From contig NZ_CP061714.1 in assembly GCF_014764385.1 (NCBI RefSeq), positions 1,674,001 through 1,738,000 on the forward strand: DNA of 64,000 nt. Reading direction: 5' to 3'. The first letter of the stretch is position 1. Every line of letters starts with the position of its first letter. Under the pieces are notes generated by a model, which saw only the letters and a program-made list of their open reading frames with translations, had not been told where the DNA came from and ran no database searches. The translations under genes and the position numbers were made by a program. Source of the stretch: Luteimonas sp. MC1825 (GTDB lineage Bacteria > Pseudomonadota > Gammaproteobacteria > Xanthomonadales > Xanthomonadaceae). Below, in pieces: positions 35,076 through 42,195 of the stretch.

Positions 35076-35354
35076 TCAGCTTTCGGGCGACTCGTCCGGC
35101 GGGTCGCGCTTGTCGTCGTCGTCCGGACGATCCCGCTGCGGGGGTGCCGGCGTGTCTTCCTGGGGTGTCCAGAGCTGCATCATCACGTGCTCGGGAGCGC
35201 CGAGCAGGACAGCCAGGCCGGGACCGTCGCCGGACAGCAGCGCGGCACGCTGGGCCGCATCGAGGCCGGAGGAGGCGTCAGCCGCAAGCCCGGTGGGGCA
35301 CATGTGCGCCGGGCTCGCGCCCAGCGCCTCGAGGATACGGATCGCATTCGACAT
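35076..35354 (-). CDS. Putative split-borosin precursor peptide (SonA-like)
   Basis: 92 aa. Residues 1-52 are helical and match the layout of the borosin binding domain of SonA from Shewanella: a helix with ILEALG, then a GLDAAQRAALLSGDGPGLAVLLG segment resembling GLTDEQ...TGD...L..LSG of SonA (from memory). The expected core follows: HVMMQLWTP (56-64), then an unusual Pro/Asp-rich tail 65-92. It starts 11 bases after the methyltransferase stop, with a strong AGGGGA ribosome site seven bases before ATG. Substrate role is inferred from position, length and the domain pattern; the core is not recognisable as any known product. Confidence 0.8.
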   Translation of the reverse strand: MSNAIRILEALGASPAHMCPTGLAADASSGLDAAQRAALLSGDGPGLAVLLGAPEHVMMQLWTPQEDTPAPPQRDRPDDDDKRDPPDESPES

Positions 35355-35361
35355 CGGTGGG

Positions 35362-35367
35362 TCCCCT
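35362..35367 (-). promoter_or_regulatory. Strong ribosome binding site of the putative precursor gene
   Basis: AGGGGA, overlapping the methyltransferase stop codon, seven bases before the ATG of the 92-residue gene. Its strength compared with the weak or absent sites of the overlapping upstream genes fits a substrate made in excess of its enzyme. Confidence 0.6.
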
Positions 35368-36184
35368 AATCAGTGGTCTGGATGGTGGTGAAACCTGGCT
35401 CGGCGGCTTCGATCGCGGCGATCTCCTCCAGCATCGCGCGGTCCCGCTGCAGCGCCGCACAAGGCGGCAGCACCAGCGTCGTCTGTGGATGCAACCCCGC
35501 TCCCCCGAGGCCTGACAGCCGCATCCCCTCGATGCGCGGCCGGGCCGTGGCGAGCGTAGCAGCTTCGTACAGCGTCACGTGGTGGTCCGCCGGGTAGTCC
35601 TGGAGCAGGCGCTGCAGCAGCAGGCGCTGCCACGCGCCCATGGAGAGTTGACGTCCTCCCGGCCCGGAAACGGCCATCCCCACCTGCCACAGCACCAGCA
35701 GCGCGCCGCGGTCCACCTGGCGGCGGTACTGCAGGAACTGCCCCGCTTCGAAATGCTGGCAGCCGGTGGCGCCCGGATCGAGGCCGAGGTCGGCGTACAG
35801 GCAATCCTCGGCGGAGATGCCCGGCTCCATGTGCGCCGTGTAGCCCTCGGCGCGGGCCTGGGCGATGGCCTGGTGCGGTGCCACCGCGAACACCCCGGGA
35901 TGCCCATAGAACGCGGCGCAGACGCGCTGGCCGGCGCGCACCTCGCACAGCATCAGCCCGACCATGTCGGCGTAGGCCTGGCGCCTGCTGCGGCCACCGC
36001 CGTAACACGGCTGCAGGCTGCGCACGTCGCGGTGCATGCCCTGCAGCCAGAGTTCCACCAGCGGATCCGACACCGCCATGAACACCACATCCGCACCCTC
36101 GATGGTGGCGCGCGCACGTGCGCCGATGTGGGCGCCGAGCATCATGCCGATGCCGACGCACGCCAGGCTTCCCGCTTTCGACAT
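35366..36184 (-). CDS. Borosin-type peptide backbone alpha-N-methyltransferase (tetrapyrrole methylase fold)
   Basis: 272 aa, the size of the split borosin methyltransferases, without the clasp and core fused in fungal enzymes. From memory it aligns with OphMA: KAGSL at the N-terminus, YGGGRSRRQAY, the EVRAGQ segment, FYGHPGVF, EGYTAHMEPGISAEDCLYADL, DPGATGC, and LLVLWQVG. The catalytic set Y66, R72, Y76, Y98 of OphMA corresponds to Y61, R67, Y71, Y93 with identical spacing. Family SAM site is GHPGVF. It would N-methylate backbone amides of the downstream precursor. ATG at 36184 overlaps the GNAT gene stop by one base. Confidence 0.9.
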   Translation of the reverse strand: MSKAGSLACVGIGMMLGAHIGARARATIEGADVVFMAVSDPLVELWLQGMHRDVRSLQPCYGGGRSRRQAYADMVGLMLCEVRAGQRVCAAFYGHPGVFAVAPHQAIAQARAEGYTAHMEPGISAEDCLYADLGLDPGATGCQHFEAGQFLQYRRQVDRGALLVLWQVGMAVSGPGGRQLSMGAWQRLLLQRLLQDYPADHHVTLYEAATLATARPRIEGMRLSGLGGAGLHPQTTLVLPPCAALQRDRAMLEEIAAIEAAEPGFTTIQTTD

Positions 36185-36729
36185 CACCCTGCCTCCTGCG
36201 TCGCGCGTGCCCAGTGCGCGCGCGTCAGCCGCCAGCGGCATTCCCCGGCCAGGCCGTCCGCCGCGGGTTGGAACCCGGCGCGCCTCATCAGCCCTGCCGC
36301 CGCGGCGTGGTCGCGCACATGGCGCGTCCACAAGGCCAGCAACGGAGACGCGGTGAATGCCACGTCGACCAGGGCCGCGATGCCCGCGCTGGCGACGCCG
36401 GCTCCCTGTGCCCCGGGCGGCAGCAGCACGCCGACTTCGGCAGCGTCGCCGGCGCCGGCGTGGATCTGCAGCGCCATCAGGCCAGCGGGTGGACCGGCAA
36501 CGGTGGCGGCAACACGCCATGGCAGCAGCCAATACGCGGCACGCGGGGGCCGCGCGGCGAGTTGCGCCATGACGCGCGCGAATGCCGTGCGCCCAGCCTC
36601 GGGCGCGAGGGCCGGGCCGACATGACGCATCGTGTCCGGGTCGCCATACAGCGCGCAGTACAGCGCTTCATCGCGCGCCTCGAGGACGCGCAGCGGGGTC
36701 CCCGCGAGCACGGGTGCGGGTATCCGCAC
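36184..36729 (-). CDS. GNAT family acetyltransferase
   Basis: 181 aa. The Rim-type GNAT pattern is visible: an N-terminal strand, the central AEVGVLLPPGAQGAGVASAGIAALVDVAF with the acetyl-CoA loop, and a C-terminal LMRRAGFQPA. Start is a GTG at 36729 directly abutting the HD gene stop (TGAGTG). Upstream-overlapping position in the borosin operon suggests acetylation of the peptide or self-protection, but a housekeeping substrate cannot be excluded. Confidence 0.8.
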   Translation of the reverse strand: MRIPAPVLAGTPLRVLEARDEALYCALYGDPDTMRHVGPALAPEAGRTAFARVMAQLAARPPRAAYWLLPWRVAATVAGPPAGLMALQIHAGAGDAAEVGVLLPPGAQGAGVASAGIAALVDVAFTASPLLALWTRHVRDHAAAAGLMRRAGFQPAADGLAGECRWRLTRAHWARATQEAG

Positions 36730-37350
36730 TCAGCGCCACCCGGCCAGCACGCGACGCAGGTTCGCGCGCGCCGGCGCATCCAGGCGCGCATGGAACCAGT
36801 CGCTGAGGTAGATACGCTCGCTGGCGAGCAGCGCCTCGAGGAATTTCCTGCGCCCGCGGCGGAACAGCCATGCGGGCACGCGCCCCCGGTATTCCCTGGC
36901 GATCCCTTGGTCATAGGCGTCGAATTCGGCGGCAGCGGCGCCCAGGATCGCCATGTCGCAATCCAGGAAATGCATGCTGTCGCCGGCGTCGGGCCCGTCA
37001 CCGAGATCGGCCCTGGCGATGTGTCCGTGGCGTGCCGTGAGTTCGACCAGGCGCGCGACGCGGACCGTGTCGATGCCCGCGTCCGGCAGCCAGCGCGCGA
37101 TGGCGTCCCCGGCCAGGGCCGCCGAGCGCGACTCGTTGTCGCGGCGACCGGCGACGTAGATCGCGTCGTGGTACAGGACGGCCAGCCAGACCTCGCGCGG
37201 GCGATGCCAGCCGGGGCCGTCGTCCACCTCTTCGAATCGCGCGAGCACCGCTTCGACATGGTCGAAGCCGTGATACGCCCGCGGCGGGGTGGCGTACGCG
37301 GCGCGAAGCGCCGCGAGCTGTCCCGCCGGCAGCGGCACGCGCTCATGCAT
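36730..37350 (-). CDS. HD superfamily phosphohydrolase (COG4339-like)
   Basis: 206 aa. The pattern is that of the COG4339 family: YHGFDHVEAVLARF (H27, H31), VLYHDAIY (H61-D62) and the RDNESRSA motif (D71 to S74), which together bind a divalent metal. Substrate is unknown. The ATG at 37350 lies eight bases inside the 3' end of the spermidine-synthase-like gene; a longer in-frame start would sit deep in that gene. Confidence 0.85.
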   Translation of the reverse strand: MHERVPLPAGQLAALRAAYATPPRAYHGFDHVEAVLARFEEVDDGPGWHRPREVWLAVLYHDAIYVAGRRDNESRSAALAGDAIARWLPDAGIDTVRVARLVELTARHGHIARADLGDGPDAGDSMHFLDCDMAILGAAAAEFDAYDQGIAREYRGRVPAWLFRRGRRKFLEALLASERIYLSDWFHARLDAPARANLRRVLAGWR

Positions 37351-38188
37351 CGACCTGCACCCCGACGCCACGCAGGCGCAGGGCACGCGCGACGCGCTCG
37401 AGCGAAGGCGACAGCGCCGCATGCGCCGCGGCGGGCAGTGCCGCGCGCACGCGGGCGAGGTCCGCCGCGTCGCCTGCCGGCGCCACGCCGGCCCAGGCGA
37501 ACACGACCTGGTTGCTCATGCGCGGCTCCTTCACCACCAGCACGTTGCCGGCGCCGAAGCTCCGTCTCAGCCGCTCGAGGTGCGGCGCGGTGTCGACGCA
37601 GAACAGGTTGGTGGCGAGCACGCCACCGGGGCGCAATGCGTTCCGGCAGGCGTCGTGGAAGGCAGGCGTGGACAGCGCCACCGGAATGCCGCCGGCGTCG
37701 TAGCCATCCACCAGCAGCAGGTCGTAGCGGCCGGGCCGGGCCGCGACGAAGCGCGCGCCGTCATCCAGCACGACCTCCAGGCGGGCGTCGTCATCCGGCA
37801 CCTGGAACTCCCGGCGCAGGGCGATCACGCCGGGATGGTTCTCAACGACCTCCAGCCGCGCGCCCGGCAGGTGCCGGTGGATGAATTTCGCCTGGGAACC
37901 ACCACCCAGCCCGACCATGCAGATCGTGCGCGGGCGTGGTTGCCACAACAGGGCCGCAAGCATCGTGCGGGTGTAATCGATCAGCAACTGGTCGGGCGCA
38001 TCCCCGAGCATCCGGCTCTGCGTCTGGCCACGCGTGAACTGCAGCGCGGTGTACGCGCCGACGCGCCGCAGGCGGGCCGGGCGCAGCGGCAGCCCGGTCG
38101 GGTCGAGCGGACGGACGCGGCGGCGCAGACCGGCAAGCCAGGTCACAATCCGCCGCCCGATTCGGCCGTCATCCAACTGCACGCACAT
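37343..38188 (-). CDS. Spermidine synthase-like methyltransferase-fold protein
   Basis: 281 aa with the Rossmann signature MVGLGGGSQAKF, an acidic ribose-binding Glu (VVENHPGVI), the DDGARF segment and LLVDGYDAGG, matching the spermidine synthase-like/fused transferase family. The N-terminal beta region is degenerate relative to real SpeE, and the Tyr/Asp residues that bind the polyamine are not evident, so aminopropyl transfer is doubtful. It begins the five-gene overlapping operon. Confidence 0.82.
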   Translation of the reverse strand: MCVQLDDGRIGRRIVTWLAGLRRRVRPLDPTGLPLRPARLRRVGAYTALQFTRGQTQSRMLGDAPDQLLIDYTRTMLAALLWQPRPRTICMVGLGGGSQAKFIHRHLPGARLEVVENHPGVIALRREFQVPDDDARLEVVLDDGARFVAARPGRYDLLLVDGYDAGGIPVALSTPAFHDACRNALRPGGVLATNLFCVDTAPHLERLRRSFGAGNVLVVKEPRMSNQVVFAWAGVAPAGDAADLARVRAALPAAAHAALSPSLERVARALRLRGVGVQVDA

Positions 38189-38318
38189 CCCGCTTGCAAA
38201 GACGCCGGCAGCCTAGCGCAGCAATCGTCCGGCCGTCAGCACCCATGCCTCGTGCAGCGACGGCTGAACGCCCGGTGGCCACTGCCCGCCCTGCAGCGGA
38301 TCCACTGACCGGGCGGGA

Positions 38319-38585
38319 TCAGCGCAGCTGGCTGTCCTTGCTGCCGCGGCGGTTGTATCCGCCTGCCGCACCCTCGTCTTCGTCGCGCACGGCCTGGCAC
38401 GCGACGCACAGCCGCACGCCGGGCACGGCCTTGCGGCGCGCGTCGGGAATGGCGGCGTCGCATTCCTCGCAGTTCGCCAGTCCCGGCCCCTGCGGCATCC
38501 GGCTGCGCGCCCGTTCGATGCCGTCCTTCACGGTGGCATCGATCTGGTCCTGCACCGCTCCGTCTCCAGCCCAGCCCGTGGCCAT
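38319..38585 (-). CDS. DksA/TraR family C4-type zinc finger protein
   Basis: 88 aa. The zinc finger CEECDAAIPDARR...GVRLCVACQ has ligands C39, C42, C60, C63. It is preceded by a helical segment (DQIDATVKDGIERARSRM). Length and lack of a long coiled coil resemble YbiI rather than DksA, so an RNA polymerase role is possible but not shown. The ATG at 38585 is preferred over an upstream reading of low similarity. Confidence 0.88.
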   Translation of the reverse strand: MATGWAGDGAVQDQIDATVKDGIERARSRMPQGPGLANCEECDAAIPDARRKAVPGVRLCVACQAVRDEDEGAAGGYNRRGSKDSQLR

Positions 38586-38661
38586 GGTGGCGCCCCGCCT
38601 TGTGTCTGCCGTAGCGGGAGTTATCGGGACGCGATGCCGGAAGACAAGCCTTCCAGCCGGG

Positions 38662-38901
38662 TCAGCCCCCGCAGCCGCCGCAACAGGTCGAAGGCTGCTG
38701 CTCCACTGCACTCGCTGGCGTGTCCAGGCCGGTCGAGCTCAACAGGGCCGCCACCTCCGCGGCCCCCAGCGTGGTCGCCACGCGCAGCGGTGAACCGCTG
38801 GCGTGCAGGTCGGCCAGGGCCGCGGGATCGGCGGCGCGCAGCGCCTCGTTCACGGCGGCCACGTTGGCCACCCGGCCATTCAGGGCGATTTCGTATTCCA
38901 T
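38662..38901 (-). CDS. Small protein with Cys/Gly tail (HMA-like fold)
   Basis: 79 aa. The beta-alpha-beta-beta-alpha pattern (MEYEIALNGRVANVAAVNEAL, then PLRVATTLGAAEVAALLSSTGL) suggests a ferredoxin/heavy-metal-associated-like fold, but the usual CxxC loop is absent. Instead the chain ends STCCGGCGG with C73, C74 and C77, a possible metal or sulfur-carrying site on a flexible tail. Start ATG at 38901. It lies beside the zinc-finger gene on the same strand. I do not recognise a named family. Confidence 0.7.
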   Translation of the reverse strand: MEYEIALNGRVANVAAVNEALRAADPAALADLHASGSPLRVATTLGAAEVAALLSSTGLDTPASAVEQQPSTCCGGCGG

Positions 38902-39037
38902 GGTCTCATCCTGTCGCAGGCGCCCATCGCGCCGTACCGCCATCGTCGGCCGCGCAGCGGTCGCCGGCCATGATCCGGGTCAAGCGCGATGCACGGCGCT
39001 TGAGGCCAGTGGCACGTGTCTTGCATGCTTGGACGCG

Positions 39038-42000
39038 ATGCCGCGACCAACCACCTTCCGGACCACCTTGGCCAGGCGCCTCGCCGCGATGGTGTTGCTG
39101 CTGGTGGCAGCGCCGGCGCTGGCGGCCGACCTCGCGGCACCGCAGCGGCTGGAAGCCTTCGGGCCTGATGAAGGGCTGCCGCAGTCGACGGTGAACGCGC
39201 TCGCCGGCGACGACCAGGGCTTCCTGTGGGTCGCCACCCAGGACGGCCTTGCCCGCTTCGATGGCCACCGCTTCCAGTCCTGGCGGCGCAAGCGCCGGGA
39301 CGACCAGGGCCTTGCCAGCAGCAGCATCGACGCGCTGGCATTCGAGCCTGGCACCACAAGGCTCTGGCTCGGCACCGACGACACCGGCGTCGAGATCATC
39401 CACCTGCCGACCTGGGAGCGCGTCCGCTTCACCCGCGGCGACGGGCTGTCCAACGACCGCATCACATCGATCCTGGTGGACCCCGATGGCGGCGCATGGA
39501 TCGGGACGGCCGCTGGACTCGACCACGTCGGCATTGCACCGCGCCACGTGCGCAAGCTGGGGGGCGGCGAGATCGCCGGCGTGGCAGCACTGACGCAGGG
39601 CGGCGCACTCGCCCTCGGCCGCGACTGCCGCCTCTGGCACGCCACGCCCGCGACGCTGACCGCCCTGCCCCACCGCGGCGGCAGCGGCAGCGCCTGCATC
39701 GCGCTGCAGTCGGGTCCGGAAGGTGCGTGGATCGCCAGTGAACGGGGTGGCCTGGCGCTGGTGGATGTCCGCGACGGGCGGCGGCTGCGCAGTTACACCG
39801 TCGGCGAACTGCAACCCGGGGCCAGCGTGATCACGGCCCTGTTGCGCAGGCGCGACGGCAGCGTGCTGGTCGGCTTCGGCAACGGCGCCGTCGCGCAACT
39901 GGACGCGGCCGGGCCGAGGCCCCTGCAACTCGACCGCGACCTCGGCAATCCGGTGGTGACGCTCCATGAGAGCGCGACCGATGCGTTGTGGATCGGCACG
40001 TACACCTCGGGGCTGTACTTCGCGCGCCCGCTGTCGCACGTGATCCGCTTCGGGCGCTCCGACGCCGCGCAGATGCAGGGCTGGCCCAGCGTCAGCCTGC
40101 GCGCGCTCTGGGGCGAGGGCGGGCACCTGCTGGTCGGTACCGACAACGGCCTCATGCAACAGCGCGCGGCCGGCGGCGAATGGATGCAGGTGCCGGGTTT
40201 CGAAGGCCGGACGGTGCGCGTGATCGGTCGCGCGATCGATGGCGGCTGGTGGATCGGCACCCACGACGGCCTGTGGCACTGGCCCGGCGGCGGCGCGCCA
40301 CGGCGCATCCCCGGCCTGCCCGATCCGCGCATCGACGCCATGCTGGTCGAAGGCGGCACGGTCTGGGTCGCGACCCGCGGCGGCCTGGCCCGCGTCAGCA
40401 ATGGCGAGGTCGTCGAGGATCCCGCACTCGCACCGCTCGCCGGCCGCCAGGTCACCGCACTGCTGCGCGACGACGATCGCCTGTGGATCGCGACCAATAC
40501 CGGCGGGCTCTGGCAGCTCGACGCGGGCGCGGTGGCCGCGCCGTCGCGGCACGCGGGCCTGCACCACTCGCTGTGGTCGCTGGCCGCCGACGACGACGCG
40601 CTGTGGGTGGGCAGCTACAGCCACGGCCTGTACCGGATCGACCGCGGCAGCGGCGCGATCCGCAACTACAGCGACCGCGACGGACTGGCCAACAACGTGG
40701 TGTACGCGATCCTGCGCGACGCCGCCGGACGCCTGTGGCTGAGCACCAACAACGGGCTGTCCGTGGTCGCCCCCGGCGACGGGTCCATCCAGGTGCTGGG
40801 GCCGCGCGACGGCCTGCAGAACCGCGAGTACAACAGCGGCTCGGGGTTCCGCGACCGCGGCGGCCTGCTGTATTTCGGCGGCACGCGCGGCCTGGACGTG
40901 CTCGATCCGGACAGGCTGCCCGCGCAGAGCCCCTCGGCCCGCGCGGTGCTGACCACGCTGCGCATCTCGCCTTCGGGCGCCGGCGGCGACGAGGCCGCGT
41001 CGGTGGAATCGGACATCGTGTATGCCGACCGCCTGTCGCTGGCGTGGCGCGACCGCATGTTCTCCATCGCCATGACGTCGATCGACTTCGGCGCCGCGGA
41101 AGTGGCACAGCTGCGCTACCGCATGCGCGGCCTGCATGACGCTTGGGTGTATCCACGCGCGCCACGCGCCGAGTTCGCGGTCAGCAGCCTGCCACCCGGC
41201 GACTACGTGCTCGAGGTCGAGGCCGCTGGCCGCGACGGCCGCTATGGCGACACACGGCGCCTGGAGCTGCGCATGGCGCCGCCGTGGTGGCGGCATGACC
41301 TGGCCTATGCCGGCTACGCGCTCGCGGTGCTCGCGCTGTTCGCCCTGCTGGTGCGCCGCGCGGGCTCGGCGGTGCGTCGCGAGCGCCGCCAGGTCGAGCT
41401 CCTGGAGCGCACCGTGGCGGAGCGTACCGCGCAGCTGCAGGAGGCCAACCTGCGGCTGAGCACCACCAACGCCCAGCTCGACATCGCCACCCGTCGCGAC
41501 CCGCTCACGCGCATCTCCAACCGCCGCGACCTGCAGGACTGGCTGGGCCGCGAGGCCGGCGCGCTGCGCACCGCCATCGAACAGGCCGGCGGCGAGCCGG
41601 AGCGGCTGGTGTTCTTCATGATCGACATCGACGACTTCAAGCGGGTCAACGACCGCCACGGCCACCAGGCCGGCGACGAGGTGCTGGTGCACTTCGCCGA
41701 CCGGCTCCGGCTGCTGAGCCGCGACCACGACCTGCTGGTGCGCTGGGGCGGCGAGGAGTTCCTGCTGATCACCCGCTTCACCCGCGTCGCCGATGCCGCG
41801 CAGCTTGCCGAGCGCATCCGCGAGGCGATCGCCGGGCAACCGATCCGGGTCGCACCGGGGCTGGTGCTGCCGCTCACCTGCTCGATCGGGTTCGCGCCGT
41901 GGCCGTTCGCGCTGGAATGCCCGGATGTCGGCGACTGGGAAGCCTGCGTGGGCCTGGCCGACCGTTGCCTGTATGCCGCCAAGCGTGGCACCAAGGATGC

Positions 42001-42142
42001 CTGGGTCGGCGTGGTGCCGGGGCCCCGCCCCGACCGCGCCGGCGTGCAGGCACTGCTGGCGGGCGCTTCGCCCGGAGAGGTCGGCGAGGAGTGCGCGCAG
42101 GTGCTGCATTCGGGCACGGTGGCACCGGGTTTCGCGCGCTGA
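39038..42142 (+). CDS. Two-component-regulator-propeller / GGDEF diguanylate cyclase
   Basis: 1034 aa. Signal peptide (1-30), then two seven-bladed propeller domains built of repeats of the type GxLWVATxxGLxRxD (clear at FLWVATQDGLARFD, RLWLGTDDTG, ALWIGTYTSGLY, RLWLSTNNGLS), a Y_Y_Y domain (about 660-745), one transmembrane helix (about 756-773), coiled coil (775-820), and GGDEF with GGEEF at 904-908. The inhibitory RxxD is present (RDHD, 895-898). Periplasmic ligand sensing coupled to c-di-GMP synthesis is inferred; the ligand is unknown. The domain order differs from hybrid histidine kinases only in the output domain. Confidence 0.93.
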   Translation: MPRPTTFRTTLARRLAAMVLLLVAAPALAADLAAPQRLEAFGPDEGLPQSTVNALAGDDQGFLWVATQDGLARFDGHRFQSWRRKRRDDQGLASSSIDALAFEPGTTRLWLGTDDTGVEIIHLPTWERVRFTRGDGLSNDRITSILVDPDGGAWIGTAAGLDHVGIAPRHVRKLGGGEIAGVAALTQGGALALGRDCRLWHATPATLTALPHRGGSGSACIALQSGPEGAWIASERGGLALVDVRDGRRLRSYTVGELQPGASVITALLRRRDGSVLVGFGNGAVAQLDAAGPRPLQLDRDLGNPVVTLHESATDALWIGTYTSGLYFARPLSHVIRFGRSDAAQMQGWPSVSLRALWGEGGHLLVGTDNGLMQQRAAGGEWMQVPGFEGRTVRVIGRAIDGGWWIGTHDGLWHWPGGGAPRRIPGLPDPRIDAMLVEGGTVWVATRGGLARVSNGEVVEDPALAPLAGRQVTALLRDDDRLWIATNTGGLWQLDAGAVAAPSRHAGLHHSLWSLAADDDALWVGSYSHGLYRIDRGSGAIRNYSDRDGLANNVVYAILRDAAGRLWLSTNNGLSVVAPGDGSIQVLGPRDGLQNREYNSGSGFRDRGGLLYFGGTRGLDVLDPDRLPAQSPSARAVLTTLRISPSGAGGDEAASVESDIVYADRLSLAWRDRMFSIAMTSIDFGAAEVAQLRYRMRGLHDAWVYPRAPRAEFAVSSLPPGDYVLEVEAAGRDGRYGDTRRLELRMAPPWWRHDLAYAGYALAVLALFALLVRRAGSAVRRERRQVELLERTVAERTAQLQEANLRLSTTNAQLDIATRRDPLTRISNRRDLQDWLGREAGALRTAIEQAGGEPERLVFFMIDIDDFKRVNDRHGHQAGDEVLVHFADRLRLLSRDHDLLVRWGGEEFLLITRFTRVADAAQLAERIREAIAGQPIRVAPGLVLPLTCSIGFAPWPFALECPDVGDWEACVGLADRCLYAAKRGTKDAWVGVVPGPRPDRAGVQALLAGASPGEVGEECAQVLHSGTVAPGFAR

Positions 42143-42195
42143 CGCGCACCGGCGCATGCACGCGCCGTGGCAGCGGGCCATGCGAGGATTGCGCC

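Noticed and set aside
38662..38901. Cys-tailed small protein as a RiPP precursor
   Set aside because: The tail is only seven residues, there is no modifying enzyme beside it, and the fold looks like a metal-binding domain.
38906..42181. 1091-codon minus-strand frame opposite the propeller diguanylate cyclase
   Set aside because: Mirror of a real gene with propeller and GGDEF motifs; the antisense reading is low-complexity and lacks any domain.
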